Source: Mycolicibacterium anyangense (GTDB lineage Bacteria; Actinomycetota; Actinomycetes; Mycobacteriales; Mycobacteriaceae). From it: a stretch of 64,000 nt of DNA. Location of the stretch: positions 4,402,001 through 4,466,000 of the forward strand of contig NZ_AP022620.1 of NCBI RefSeq assembly GCF_010731855.1. The letters run 5' to 3'. Numbering within the stretch: position 1 is the stretch's first letter; each line of letters begins with the position of its first letter. Shown here in pieces: positions 52,164 to 61,482 of this stretch. Position numbers and translations under genes: made by a program. The notes beneath the pieces were generated by a model. That model was given only the letters and a program-made list of their open reading frames with translations, did not search any database and was not told the origin of the DNA.

Positions 52164-52823
52164 ATGCCACCCGAGAACGGGATGACCCGGCGCGAAGAGC
52201 TGCTGGCCGTCGCCACCAAGCTCTTTGCCGCGCGGGGCTACCACGGCACCCGGATGGACGATGTCGCCGATGTGGTGGGCCTGAACAAGGCCACCGTCTA
52301 TCACTATTACGCCAGCAAGTCGCTGATCTTGTTCGACATCTATCAACGGGCCGCGCAGCGAACCCTGGTCGCCGTCCACGACGACCCGTCCTGGACCGCC
52401 CGCGAGGCGCTCTACCAATACACGGTGCGCCTGCTGACCAACATCGCCGAGGACCCCGAGGGTGCGGCGGTGTACTTCCAGGAGCAGCCCTACATCTCCG
52501 AGTGGTTCACCGACGAGCAGGTCGCCGAAGTCCGGGAGAAGGAGAACCAGGTCTTCGAGCATGTCACCGGGGTGATCGAGCGCGGTATCGCCAGTGGCGA
52601 GTTCTACGACTGCGACTCCCACGTGGTGGCGCTGGGCTACATCGGCATGACGCTGGGGGCTTACCGCTGGCTGCGGCCCGACGGCCGGCGCAGCGCACAG
52701 GAGATCGCCGCTGAATTCAGCACCGCGCTGCTGCGTGGCCTGATCCGGGACGAGAAGGCCCGGGTGGAGTCACCACTGGGCGCGCCGGAGAACCACACCG
52801 CAGCAGGCAAGGCGCGCGGCTAG
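52164..52823 (+). CDS. TetR-family regulator (Rv0158-like)
   Basis: A 219-residue TetR regulator. The HTH (about 24-55) reads RMDDVADVVGLNKATVYHYYASKSLILF, close to consensus. The C-terminal ligand domain has PYISEWFTDEQVAEVREKENQ and ends in a polar tail. Its position, before the SRPBCC protein and the mce1 locus, is that of Rv0158 in M. tuberculosis, from memory. A CAACTAGTTG palindrome lies upstream. Gene targets are unknown. Confidence 0.92.
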   Translation: MPPENGMTRREELLAVATKLFAARGYHGTRMDDVADVVGLNKATVYHYYASKSLILFDIYQRAAQRTLVAVHDDPSWTAREALYQYTVRLLTNIAEDPEGAAVYFQEQPYISEWFTDEQVAEVREKENQVFEHVTGVIERGIASGEFYDCDSHVVALGYIGMTLGAYRWLRPDGRRSAQEIAAEFSTALLRGLIRDEKARVESPLGAPENHTAAGKARG

Positions 52824-52842
52824 AGCGAGCGTCTGAGCTGGA

Positions 52843-52848
52843 TATGAT
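52843..52848 (+). promoter_or_regulatory. -10 element (TATGAT), leaderless SRPBCC gene
   Basis: TATGAT ends 6 nt before the ATG at 52855; no ribosome site is present. It lies directly after the TetR stop, so the gene has its own promoter. Confidence 0.6.
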
Positions 52849-52854
52849 CGGCCG

Positions 52855-53295
52855 ATGCCGCTCGTCTCCAAAACCCTAGAGGTCAATGCCGACGCCGCTT
52901 CGATCCTGGGCATCGTGGCCGACTTCGAGGCCTATCCGCAATGGAACGACGAGGTCAAGGCCGTCTACATCCTGGCTCGCTACGACGACGGGCGCCCCAG
53001 CCAGCTGCGCATCGACACCGTCATCCAGGGCCACGAGAGCACCTTCATCCAGGCCGTCTACTACCCGGGCGACGGTCAGATCCAGACGGTGCTGCAGCAG
53101 GGTGACGTGTTCACCAAGCAGGATCAGCTGTTCTCGGTGGTCGGGATGGGGCCGGCCAGCCTGCTGACCGTCGACCTCGACGTCGAGACCTCGATGCCGG
53201 TGCCCGCCATGATGGTCAAGAAGCTGACCAGCGACGTGCTCGAGCACCTGGCCGCCAACCTCAAGGATCGCGCCGAGCAACTCGCCGCCGGCTGA
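52855..53295 (+). CDS. SRPBCC (START-like) lipid-binding protein (Rv0164-like)
   Basis: A 146-residue protein of the polyketide cyclase/START superfamily, a helix-grip fold with a large hydrophobic pocket. EAYPQWNDEVKAVYIL near residues 27-43 is a typical SRPBCC opening, and the C-terminal long helix (TSDVLEHLAANLKDRAEQL) closes the pocket. Lipid or polyketide binding is inferred. The transcript is likely leaderless from the TATGAT at 52843. By position this is the Rv0164 (TB18.5) counterpart, between Rv0158 and mce1R. It is 6 nt from the stop of the convergent mce1R gene. Confidence 0.92.
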   Translation: MPLVSKTLEVNADAASILGIVADFEAYPQWNDEVKAVYILARYDDGRPSQLRIDTVIQGHESTFIQAVYYPGDGQIQTVLQQGDVFTKQDQLFSVVGMGPASLLTVDLDVETSMPVPAMMVKKLTSDVLEHLAANLKDRAEQLAAG

Positions 53296-53301
53296 CGCCG
53301 C

Positions 53302-53982
53302 TCAGCGCCAGATCCCGCTGCTCTCCAGCTGTTCGACCAGTCGATTGACGGCATCGGCGAACTCGTCCTCGATGATCTGTACCACCGTGTCGCGATCACC
53401 GCGGCGCAGTGCGGTGATCAGCTGCTGGTGGTTGTGCACGGTGTCGTGCCCCCAGGTGGGGTCGGTGACGTAGACCAGCGGCGGCATGTAGCGCGCGACG
53501 TGCAGCAGGAACCAGGACAATTTGACTCGTCCGGTGGATCGGTTGAACAACCGGTGGAAGGCGAACTCGGCAGCGGTGATGGCTGCCGGGTCACCGTCGG
53601 CGATCGCTTGTGCCAGGCGCGTGTTGGCCTCGTCGAGCTCGTCGATCTGCTCGGTGGTGAGCCGTTCGATCGCCGTAGCGGCCAGCTCCCTGGCGATGGT
53701 TGCCTGCAGCCAGAAGATGTCGGTGATGTCCTGCCTGGTCAGCGGTACCACCACGTAACCGCGGCGGGGTTCGAGTTGCACCATCCCCTCACCGCGCAGC
53801 GTCAGCAATGCCTCCCGCACCGGGGTGATGCTCACCCCGAGTTGGGCGGCCGTCTCGTCGAGCCGGATGAAGGTTCCCGGCCGCAGCGTGCCCGTCATGA
53901 TCGCGTCGCGAAGGTGTTGGGCGACTTCATCTGCCAGTTGTGAACGGCGCCGTGACCGTACTGCGGAAGTCGGTGCGTTCAC
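53302..53982 (-). CDS. mce1R: GntR/FadR-type repressor of the mce1 operon
   Basis: A 226-residue regulator. The winged HTH (about 15-75) contains QLADEVAQHLRDAIMTGTLRPG and LGVSITPVREALLTLRGEGMV, a FadR-subfamily signature; the C-terminal helical FCD domain (about 90-215) has AEFAFHRLFNRSTG and metal-ligand His candidates. Known Mce1R homologues repress the mce1 genes and respond to fatty acyl compounds. GTG 53982 follows a GGAGG site. Divergent from fadD5; ATTTGATCAAAT (54044-54055) lies between them. Confidence 0.93.
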   Translation of the reverse strand: MNAPTSAVRSRRRSQLADEVAQHLRDAIMTGTLRPGTFIRLDETAAQLGVSITPVREALLTLRGEGMVQLEPRRGYVVVPLTRQDITDIFWLQATIARELAATAIERLTTEQIDELDEANTRLAQAIADGDPAAITAAEFAFHRLFNRSTGRVKLSWFLLHVARYMPPLVYVTDPTWGHDTVHNHQQLITALRRGDRDTVVQIIEDEFADAVNRLVEQLESSGIWR

Positions 53983-54043
53983 GTGACCTCCGCGGACTTG
54001 TGTGGGCGGCGCGTAACCAATAGTGTGACGCGGACGACATCAG

Positions 54044-54055
54044 ATTTGATCAAAT
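54044..54055. promoter_or_regulatory. Candidate Mce1R operator
   Basis: ATTTGATCAAAT is a perfect 12-bp palindrome, AT-rich in a GC-rich background, between mce1R (start 53982) and fadD5 (start 54140). A TAGTGT -10-like element occurs at 54021-54026. It is the clearest symmetric site in the gap and may serve both directions. Confidence 0.5.
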
Positions 54056-54139
54056 ATAACGATAGTCGGCCTCTTCGATACGGCGTTCACCCGACGTTCA
54101 CGCCGGGCGAAACGGAACTTCAGGACAGCAGAGGACGAG

Positions 54140-55777
54140 GTGACCACACAGTTGACCACGACCACTGAGCAGGCCACTGAGCAGCCGTATCTGTCCCGGC
54201 GCCTGAATTGGACGAACCAGCTGGCGCGGCACGCCCTCATGCAGCCCGACGCCACTGCCATCCGGTTCATGGGCAAGACCACCACCTGGGTCCAGTTGGA
54301 GCAGCGGGTCAGCGGCCTGGCTGGTGCCCTGTGCCGGCGCGGAGTCCGCTTCGGGGACCGGGTCATGATCCTCATGCTCAACCGGCCCGAGTTCGTCGAA
54401 GTCACCCTGGCCGCCAACCAGCTCGGCGCCATCGCGGTGCCGGTGAATTTCCGCCTCACCCCGCCCGAACTAGCGTTCCTGGTCCAGGACTGTGCAGCGG
54501 CCGTTGTCGTCACCGAACCGGTATTGGCCGATGTCGCCAGGGCCGTCCGTAACCTGGCGCCGGAACTGGCCACCGTCATCGTGGCCGGGGCCGCGACCGA
54601 GGCCGACGTCCTGGGCTACGAGGACCTGGTCGCCGAAGTCGGGGAGCCGGCCGCGGCCGTCGACATCCCCAACGACCACCCCGCCTTGATCATGTACACC
54701 TCGGGCACTACCGGACGCCCCAAGGGCGCGGTGCTGACCCACGCCAATCTCACCGGCCAGGCGATGACGTCGATGTACACCACCGGCCCCGACATCAACC
54801 ACGACGTCGGCTTCATCGGCGTCCCGCTGTTCCACATCGCCGGTATCGGCAACATGCTGGGTGGACTGCTGCTGGGCACCCCGACGGTCATCCACCCGCT
54901 GGGCGGATTCGATCCGGGGGAGCTGCTGGACGTCCTGGCTGCCGAGAAGGTCACCGGCATCTTCCTGGTCCCGGCGCAGTGGCAGGCGGTGTGCGCCGCG
55001 CAGCAGGCCGCTCCGCGCGACGTCCGGCTGCGGACCTTGTCCTGGGGCGCCGCCCCCGCCTCGGACACCCTGCTTCGCCAGATGGCCGAGACGTTCCCGG
55101 ACAGCAAGATCCTGGCCGCCTTCGGCCAGACCGAGATGTCACCGGTCACCTGCATGCTGCTGGGCGAGGATGCCATCCGGAAGCTGGGCTCGGTGGGCAA
55201 GGTCATCCCGACCGTTGCCGCACGGGTCGTCGACGAGGACATGAACGACGTCCCCGTCGGCGAGGTCGGGGAGATCGTCTACCGCGCCCCCACCCTGATG
55301 GCCGGCTATTGGAACAACCCGCAGGCGACGGCCGAGGCGTTCGCCGGGGGCTGGTTCCACTCCGGCGATCTGGTCCGGATGGACGACGAAGGCTACGTCT
55401 GGGTCGTCGACCGCAAGAAGGACATGATCATCTCCGGCGGCGAGAACATCTACTGCGCGGAAGTGGAGAACGCCCTCGCAGCCCACCCGGCGATCGTCGA
55501 AGTCGCCGTCATCGGCCGGCCGCACCCGAAGTGGGGCGAGGTTCCGGTGGCGGTCGCCGCGATCTCGGCAGCCGAGCTCCGGCTGGCTGATCTCACCGAC
55601 TTCCTCAACGACCGCCTGGCCCGCTACAAGCATCCGAAGGCGGTGGAAATCGTTGACGCGTTACCCCGCAATCCGGCCGGTAAGGTTCTCAAGACCGAAC
55701 TGCGAATCCGGTTCGGCGCCAGGGGCGGTGGTGACAGCGTCGGCGAAACCGATTCGGATACAGCAAATCCCGGCTGA
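54140..55777 (+). CDS. fadD5: Fatty-acyl-CoA synthetase FadD5
   Basis: A 545-residue adenylating enzyme that activates fatty acids to acyl-CoA. The AMP-binding motif YTSGTTGRPKGAVLTH begins about residue 186; GYWNNPQATAEAFAGGWFHSGDL and YVWVVDRKKDMIISGGENI belong to the hinge and C-terminal domain, with Lys in PRNPAGKVLKTEL as catalytic lysine. First gene of the mce1 operon and immediately upstream of yrbE1A, so imported mycolic or fatty acids are the expected substrate. GTG 54140 with GAGGACGAG upstream. Confidence 0.95.
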   Translation: MTTQLTTTTEQATEQPYLSRRLNWTNQLARHALMQPDATAIRFMGKTTTWVQLEQRVSGLAGALCRRGVRFGDRVMILMLNRPEFVEVTLAANQLGAIAVPVNFRLTPPELAFLVQDCAAAVVVTEPVLADVARAVRNLAPELATVIVAGAATEADVLGYEDLVAEVGEPAAAVDIPNDHPALIMYTSGTTGRPKGAVLTHANLTGQAMTSMYTTGPDINHDVGFIGVPLFHIAGIGNMLGGLLLGTPTVIHPLGGFDPGELLDVLAAEKVTGIFLVPAQWQAVCAAQQAAPRDVRLRTLSWGAAPASDTLLRQMAETFPDSKILAAFGQTEMSPVTCMLLGEDAIRKLGSVGKVIPTVAARVVDEDMNDVPVGEVGEIVYRAPTLMAGYWNNPQATAEAFAGGWFHSGDLVRMDDEGYVWVVDRKKDMIISGGENIYCAEVENALAAHPAIVEVAVIGRPHPKWGEVPVAVAAISAAELRLADLTDFLNDRLARYKHPKAVEIVDALPRNPAGKVLKTELRIRFGARGGGDSVGETDSDTANPG

Positions 55778-56010
55778 CCGATGACACGTTTACCGATGCG
55801 AAAGATTCCGATAAATGACGACGGGGGGCTAATAGTGCCGATGCGGTCCACTCCCCGCTTGTCATCGGGTACATTCCTGTGGTCCGCCTTACTACTCATG
55901 AGTAGGGAGGCACTGGTCACCGGTTGCGGGTCGGGGCGAGGAGGGTTTGTGCCAGGCATGCTGCCGTTGTGCCGTGACGACGAACCTGTTGTCGTAGAGC
56001 GGGTCTCCCG
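55778..56010. promoter_or_regulatory. fadD5-yrbE1A gap with a CTACTCATGAGTAG palindrome
   Basis: A 233-nt gap inside the operon. It contains a perfect 14-bp palindrome, CTACTCATGAGTAG (55892-55905). A 77-codon frame across it (55781-56014) ends over the yrbE1A start but has poor codon bias. The gap may hold an internal promoter for the transporter genes. Confidence 0.45.
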
Positions 56011-56808
56011 GTGACGACATCGACAGGGGTGTCGGCCTACGTTCAGGACCGGCTGCGGGCCCCGCTCACCGCCGTCGGCGGCTTCTTCCGGATGTGCGTG
56101 CTCACGGCGAAGGCCACCACCAAATGGCCTTTCGAATGGCGCGAATTCATCATTCAGGCGTGGTTCCAGTTCCGGGTGACGTTCCTGCCGACCATTGCGG
56201 TGGCCGTCCCCAACACGATCCTGATCATCTTCACCATCAACATTCTGCTGGTCGAGTTCGGCGCGGCTGACGTCTCCGGTGCGGGTGCGGCGCTGGCCGC
56301 GGTCACCCAGCTCGGCCCGATCGTCACCGTGCTGGTGGTCGCGGGTGCCGGGTCGACGGCCATCTGCGCCGACCTCGGAGCCCGCACCATCCGCGAGGAG
56401 ATCGACGCCCTCGAGGTGCTCGGTATCGACCCGATTCACCGCCTGGTGCTGCCCCGCGTGGTGGCCTCCACCTTTGTGGCGGTTCTGCTCAACGGCGCGG
56501 TCATCGCGGTCGGCCTGGTGGGTGGCTTCATCTTCGGCGTCTACATGCAGAACATCTCGGCCGGCGCCTACGTCTCCACGCTCACCCTGATCACCGGGCT
56601 GCCGGAGGTGGTCATCTCGATCGTCAAGGCCCTCACCTTCGGCCTCATCGCCGGCCTGGTCGGGTGCTATCGCGGCCTGACGGTGTCCGGCGGCGCCAAG
56701 GGCCTGGGCACCGCGGTGAACGAGACGCTGGTGCTGTCGGTCGTCGCATTGTTCGCCGTGAACGTCGTGCTCACGACCATCGGTGTCCGGTTCGGAACGG
56801 GGCGTTGA
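56011..56808 (+). CDS. yrbE1A: Mce-associated permease YrbE1A (MlaE family)
   Basis: A 265-residue membrane permease of the MlaE/DUF140 type. It has about five helices and the conserved central block [26 protein letters not shown] (about 129-154), which contacts the cytosolic ATPase. Together with YrbE1B and the MceA-F proteins it makes the Mce1 lipid importer. GTG 56011. yrbE1B starts 1 nt after its stop. The 55781-56014 frame overlaps its start but is not considered coding. Confidence 0.96.
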   Translation: MTTSTGVSAYVQDRLRAPLTAVGGFFRMCVLTAKATTKWPFEWREFIIQAWFQFRVTFLPTIAVAVPNTILIIFTINILLVEFGAADVSGAGAALAAVTQLGPIVTVLVVAGAGSTAICADLGARTIREEIDALEVLGIDPIHRLVLPRVVASTFVAVLLNGAVIAVGLVGGFIFGVYMQNISAGAYVSTLTLITGLPEVVISIVKALTFGLIAGLVGCYRGLTVSGGAKGLGTAVNETLVLSVVALFAVNVVLTTIGVRFGTGR

Positions 56809-56809
56809 G

Positions 56810-57679
56810 ATGAGTACATCGGCAGTGCTGCGCAGCCGCTACCCCCGCGCATACAGCTCCGCCACCAAATGGGCCTCGGCACCCGGGCGGTTCGCCGAAA
56901 ACGTCGGCAAGGTCGCGTGGTTCACCGTGACCGCGGTCGGCCAGATCCCGCATGCGCTGCGCTACTACCGGCGCGCCACCCTGCGGCTGATCGCCGAGAT
57001 CGGCATGGGCACCGGCGCCATGGCGGTGATCGGCGGCACCATCGCCATCGTCGGATTCGTCACCCTCTCGGGCGGCTCCCTCATCGCCATCCAGGGTTAT
57101 GCATCGCTGGGCAACATCGGTGTCGAGGCGTTCACCGGCTTCGTGGCCGCGCTGGTCAACGTCCGCGTGGTCGCGCCCCTGGTGTCGGGCCACGCGCTGG
57201 CGGCCACGGTCGGCGCCGGCGCCACCGCCGAACTGGGCGCCATGCGCATCGCCGAGGAGATCGACGCCCTCGAGGTGATGGGCATCAAGTCGATCAGCTA
57301 CCTGGTGTCGACGCGCATCCTGGCCGGCATCGTGGTGATCATCCCGCTGTACGCCATGGCGCTGCTGCTGTCGTTCCTGGCCGCACAATTGACCACGACC
57401 GTGTTCTACGGCCAGTCCACCGGTACCTACGACCACTACTTCCGCACGTTCCTGCGGCCGGACGACGTGTTCTGGTCGTTCGTGGTGGCCATCATCATCG
57501 CGGTGTTCGTGATGATCAACCACTGCTACTTCGGCTACAACGCCAGCGGCGGTCCGGTGGGTGTCGGTGAGGCCGTGGGTGTTTCGATGCGGGCCTCCCT
57601 GGTCGCGGTGGCGACCGTCGTCCTGTTGGCCTCGTTGGCGCTCTACGGCACCAACCCGAACTTCAACCTGACGGTGTAG
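56810..57679 (+). CDS. yrbE1B: Mce-associated permease YrbE1B (MlaE family)
   Basis: A 289-residue MlaE-family permease, partner of YrbE1A. The [24 protein letters not shown] block (about 152-175) is the family hallmark, and five to six helices are evident. ATG 56810 begins 1 nt after the yrbE1A stop, and mce1A begins 4 nt after this stop, so the genes are translated as one unit. Imported substrates pass through the YrbE dimer. Confidence 0.96.
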   Translation: MSTSAVLRSRYPRAYSSATKWASAPGRFAENVGKVAWFTVTAVGQIPHALRYYRRATLRLIAEIGMGTGAMAVIGGTIAIVGFVTLSGGSLIAIQGYASLGNIGVEAFTGFVAALVNVRVVAPLVSGHALAATVGAGATAELGAMRIAEEIDALEVMGIKSISYLVSTRILAGIVVIIPLYAMALLLSFLAAQLTTTVFYGQSTGTYDHYFRTFLRPDDVFWSFVVAIIIAVFVMINHCYFGYNASGGPVGVGEAVGVSMRASLVAVATVVLLASLALYGTNPNFNLTV

Positions 57680-57683
57680 CGCC

Positions 57684-58898
57684 ATGCCGTCACATCCGTT
57701 GAACGATTCGCGCCGCCCCCCGATCAAGCTCGCGGGGATCGTCTTCCTCGTCATCGCCGCGCTGCTGGCCGCGCTGATCTACGCGCAGTTCCGCGGCAAG
57801 CTGACCCCCAAGACAGAACTGACGATGATCTCCGACCGGGCCGGTCTGGTGATGGATCCCGGGTCGAAGGTCACCTACAACGGGGTGGAGGTCGGCCGGG
57901 TCACCTCGATCTCGGCCGTCAACGAGAACGGCGAGCAGCGGGCCAAGCTGAACCTCGAGGTACAGCCCCGGTTCGTCAAGCTGATCCCGGCCAATGTCGA
58001 TGCCCAGATCAAGGCCAGCACGGTGTTCGGCAACAAGTACGTGGCCTTCACCAGTCCGAAAGACCCGAGCAAGGCCCGCATCTCGAGCTCCGACGTCATC
58101 GACGTCACCCACGTGACCACCGAGTTCAACACCTTGTTCGAAACGCTGACCTCGATTTCGGAGAAGGTCGATCCAGTCAAGCTGAACCTCACCCTCAGTG
58201 CTGCGGCCGAGTCGCTCAACGGTCTGGGCACCAAGTTCGGCCAGTCGATCCTGGCCGGCAATGCGATCCTCGACGACATCAACCCGCAGATGCCGCAGAT
58301 CCGTTCCAACATCCGGCAATTGGCGAATCTGGCCGACGTCTACACCAAGGCAAGCCCGGACTTCTGGAACTTCCTGGACAACTCGGTGACCACCGCCCGC
58401 AGCCTCAACCAGCAGCAGGGCGATCTCGACGCCGCGCTGCTGGCGGCGACCGGGTTCGGTAACACCGGCGGCGACGTATTCGAGCGTGGTGCACCGTATT
58501 TCGTCCGTGGCCAAGCCGACCTGGTACCCACCACCACGGTGCTCGACAAGTACAGCCCGCAGCTGTACTGCCAGATCCGCAATGAGGCTCTCGCGCTGCC
58601 GTTGGCCCTGGATTCCTTTGGCGGCAACGGGTATTCACTCAACACCGTCACCGAGTTCCTCGGCGCACCGAACCCGTACGTGTACCCCGACAACCTGCCG
58701 CGGGTCAACGGGCACGGCGGTCCGGGCGGTGCACCCGGCTGCTGGCAAGAGGTGAACCGTAACTTCTGGCCTGCGCCGTACCTGGTTGTCGACGACGGCG
58801 CCTCGCTGGCCCCGTACAACCACTTCGAGTTGGGTCAGCCGATCCTCACCGAGTACGTCTGGGGACGCCAAGTCGGGGAGAACACGATCAACCCATGA
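57684..58898 (+). CDS. mce1A: Mce1A, MlaD-domain substrate-binding subunit
   Basis: A 404-residue protein. One N-terminal membrane helix (about 15-33), then an MlaD domain (about 40-120) with [23 protein letters not shown], then a helical MCE-subtype region. The C-terminal end is short (GEN TINP) compared with the longer tail of M. tuberculosis Mce1A as I recall. It forms the hexameric periplasmic tunnel with Mce1B to F. It overlaps mce1B by 4 nt. Confidence 0.96.
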   Translation: MPSHPLNDSRRPPIKLAGIVFLVIAALLAALIYAQFRGKLTPKTELTMISDRAGLVMDPGSKVTYNGVEVGRVTSISAVNENGEQRAKLNLEVQPRFVKLIPANVDAQIKASTVFGNKYVAFTSPKDPSKARISSSDVIDVTHVTTEFNTLFETLTSISEKVDPVKLNLTLSAAAESLNGLGTKFGQSILAGNAILDDINPQMPQIRSNIRQLANLADVYTKASPDFWNFLDNSVTTARSLNQQQGDLDAALLAATGFGNTGGDVFERGAPYFVRGQADLVPTTTVLDKYSPQLYCQIRNEALALPLALDSFGGNGYSLNTVTEFLGAPNPYVYPDNLPRVNGHGGPGGAPGCWQEVNRNFWPAPYLVVDDGASLAPYNHFELGQPILTEYVWGRQVGENTINP

Positions 58899-59935
58899 AA
58901 ATCACCGGCACCGCAGTCAAACTCGCAGCATTCTCGTTCGTGCTGCTGCTGTTCACCGCGATCATCGTGGTGGTTTTCGGGCAGTTCCGGTTCGACCGGA
59001 CCACGCCGTACACCGCGGAGTTCACCAATGCCAGCGGTCTGCGCGACGGTGAGTTCGTCCGCGCCGGCGGCGTCGAGGTGGGCAAGGTCTCCAACATCAA
59101 GCTGGTCGACGGTGGCCGCCGGGTCCTGGTCACCCTCAACGTGGACCGGACGCTGCCGCTGTACCAGTCCACCACCGCCCAGATCCGCTACCAGGACCTG
59201 ATCGGCAACCGCTACGTCAACCTCGAGCGCGGCACCGGCGAAGGGGCCGACCGCGTGCTGCCGGCCGGCGGGTTCATCCCGGTCTCGCGCACCCAACCGG
59301 CCCTGGACCTCGATGCGTTGATCGGTGGCTTCAAGCCGCTCTTCAAGGCGCTGGATCCGGAGAAGGTGAACACCATCGCGTCGTCGTTGGTCACCGTCTT
59401 CCAGGGCCAGGGCGGCACCATCAACGACATCCTGGACCAGACCGCCCAGTTGACCTCGGCGCTGGCCGACCGGGACCAGGCGATCGGCGACGTCATCAAC
59501 AACCTGAACACGGTGCTGGCCACGACCGTCAAGCACGAGAAGGAATTCGACCAGACGGTCAACAACCTGGAGGTGCTGATCACCGGGCTGAAGAACCGGT
59601 CCGATCCGCTGGCCAACTCCATCGCCGACATCAGCAATGCCTCGGGAACGCTAGGCGATCTGCTCGCCGACGACCGTCCGCTGCTCAAGGACACCATCGC
59701 CAAGATCGAGACCGTGCAGCAGCCGCTGGTCGACGACCAGGCCAAGCTGGACGATCTGCTCACCAAGCTGCCGGAGGCGATCAAGATCATCGGCCGCGCC
59801 GGCGGTATCTACGGTGACTTCTTCAACTTCTACCTGTGCGACATCAACCTCAAGCTCAACGGCCTGCAACCGGGCGGCCCGGTACGCACCGTGAAGATCA
59901 CCCAGCAGCCGACGGGTAGGTGCACCCCGCAATGA
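58895..59935 (+). CDS. mce1B: Mce1B, MlaD-domain subunit
   Basis: A 346-residue Mce protein. Membrane helix at about 8-28, then an MlaD domain with TAEFTNASGLRDGEFVRAGG and RYQDLIGNRYV, and a helical coiled-coil-like needle region (about 150-290). ATG 58895 overlaps the mce1A stop by 4 nt, and mce1C overlaps its stop by 4 nt (ATGA). One of six subunits of the envelope-spanning lipid conduit. Confidence 0.96.
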   Translation: MKITGTAVKLAAFSFVLLLFTAIIVVVFGQFRFDRTTPYTAEFTNASGLRDGEFVRAGGVEVGKVSNIKLVDGGRRVLVTLNVDRTLPLYQSTTAQIRYQDLIGNRYVNLERGTGEGADRVLPAGGFIPVSRTQPALDLDALIGGFKPLFKALDPEKVNTIASSLVTVFQGQGGTINDILDQTAQLTSALADRDQAIGDVINNLNTVLATTVKHEKEFDQTVNNLEVLITGLKNRSDPLANSIADISNASGTLGDLLADDRPLLKDTIAKIETVQQPLVDDQAKLDDLLTKLPEAIKIIGRAGGIYGDFFNFYLCDINLKLNGLQPGGPVRTVKITQQPTGRCTPQ

Positions 59936-61479
59936 GGACGCTAGAGACACCGAACCGGATCAAGAACGGCCTGGCCGGCATCCTGATCGTGGTGCTGGTG
60001 GTCGGAGTCGGTCAGAGCTTCGCCAGCATCCCGCAGTTGTTCGCGCAGCCGACCTACTACGGCCAGTTCACCGACTCGGCCGGGATCAACCCCGGCGACA
60101 AGGTGCGGATCGCCGGTATGGAAGTCGGCTCCGTCAAGTCGTTGGCCATCGAAGGCGATCACGTGTTGGTCGGATTCTCGTTGGGCAACATGCAGATCGG
60201 GACGGACAGCAGGATGGCCATCCGCACCGAGACGATCCTGGGTAAGCGGGCCATCGAGGTCGAACCGCGCGGCGACAAGGTCCTCAAGCCGCGCGGTGTC
60301 CTGCCGGTGGGCCAGACCACCACGCCCTACCAGATCTACGACGCGGTCTTCGACGTCACCAAGGCCGCCCAGGGCTGGGATCTGCAGACCGTCAAGCAGT
60401 CGCTGAACGTGTTGTCGGAGACCATCGATCAGACCTATCCGCATCTGAGTGCCGCACTCGACGGGGTGGCCCGCTTCTCCGACACCATCGGCAAGCGCGA
60501 CGAGCAGTTCAAGCAGCTGCTGGCCAACGCCAACAAGGTGGCCGCCGTACTCGGCAACCGCAGCGAGCAGATCAACCGTCTGGCTGTCAACGCTCAGAGC
60601 CTGCTGGCCGCGGTCAACGAGCGTGGTCGCGCCATCGACTATCTGCTGACCAACATCTCGAAGATCTCGCAGCAGTTCACCGGGTTCGTCAACGACAACC
60701 CGAACCTGAATCATGTTCTGACACAGCTGGATACGATCAGCACCCAGCTGGCCAAGCACAAGAACGACCTGGCCGACGTGTTCATCACCGCGGCCAAGTT
60801 CATGGGTGCGCTGGCCGAAGCCATCGGTTCGGGGCCCTACTTCAAGGTTCTGGTGGTCAACCTGGTGCCCTACCAGATCCTGCAGCCGTGGGTGGACGCC
60901 GCATTCAAGAAGCGGGGCATCGATCCCGAGGAGTTCTGGCGCAACGCGGGTCTGCCGGCCTTCCGGTTCCCCGACCCCAACGGCCAGCGTCAACCCAACG
61001 GCGCACCGCCGCCGGCGCCGACCCCGCTGGAGGGCACCCCCGACCATCCGGGCCCCGCGGTCGGCCCTGGTTCGCCGTGCTCGTACACCCCACCTCCGGA
61101 CGGCATCCCGACCACCGGCAACCCGCTGCCATGCGCCGGCCTGACCCAGGGACCGTTCGGCGGACCGGGGTACCCGTCGGCCGACGTGCCGATCTCGGCA
61201 CCCAACCCCGCCGCGGGGTACAGCCCGGGCGTTCCAAGTGCTGCCTTCCCTGGCGAGCTCTCGCCGGCCCTACAGGGCGTGCCCGCCGCGCCGCTGGCGC
61301 CGGGACCGCCGGGGGCGCGCACCGTGCCGGTGTCCCCGACACCGGGACCGGCGACCGATATTCCGGGATACGCCCCGCCGCCGAACGCGCTCGTCGGCCC
61401 GATCCCGCCGCCGGGACCGGGTCCGCAGGTGCCGCCGGTCGGTGACCTGGCGCCCGTCGATCAGGGAGGGGGAGCCTAA
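59932..61479 (+). CDS. mce1C: Mce1C, MlaD-domain subunit with a Pro-rich tail
   Basis: A 515-residue Mce protein. Membrane helix (about 12-32), MlaD domain (about 36-115) with GQFTDSAGINPGDKVRIAGMEV, and a helical needle region to about 310. From about 340 the sequence is low-complexity Pro/Gly/Ala (for example PAPTPLEGTPDHPG), with two cysteines (SPCSY and LPCAG), probably exposed in the envelope. ATG 59932 overlaps the mce1B stop (ATGA). Confidence 0.96.
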   Translation: MRTLETPNRIKNGLAGILIVVLVVGVGQSFASIPQLFAQPTYYGQFTDSAGINPGDKVRIAGMEVGSVKSLAIEGDHVLVGFSLGNMQIGTDSRMAIRTETILGKRAIEVEPRGDKVLKPRGVLPVGQTTTPYQIYDAVFDVTKAAQGWDLQTVKQSLNVLSETIDQTYPHLSAALDGVARFSDTIGKRDEQFKQLLANANKVAAVLGNRSEQINRLAVNAQSLLAAVNERGRAIDYLLTNISKISQQFTGFVNDNPNLNHVLTQLDTISTQLAKHKNDLADVFITAAKFMGALAEAIGSGPYFKVLVVNLVPYQILQPWVDAAFKKRGIDPEEFWRNAGLPAFRFPDPNGQRQPNGAPPPAPTPLEGTPDHPGPAVGPGSPCSYTPPPDGIPTTGNPLPCAGLTQGPFGGPGYPSADVPISAPNPAAGYSPGVPSAAFPGELSPALQGVPAAPLAPGPPGARTVPVSPTPGPATDIPGYAPPPNALVGPIPPPGPGPQVPPVGDLAPVDQGGGA

Positions 61480-61482
61480 GCG

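Noticed and set aside
55781..56014. 77-codon frame ending over the yrbE1A start
   Set aside because: Third-position GC is low for this genome, there is no ribosome site and it crosses a palindrome; listed only as a curiosity.
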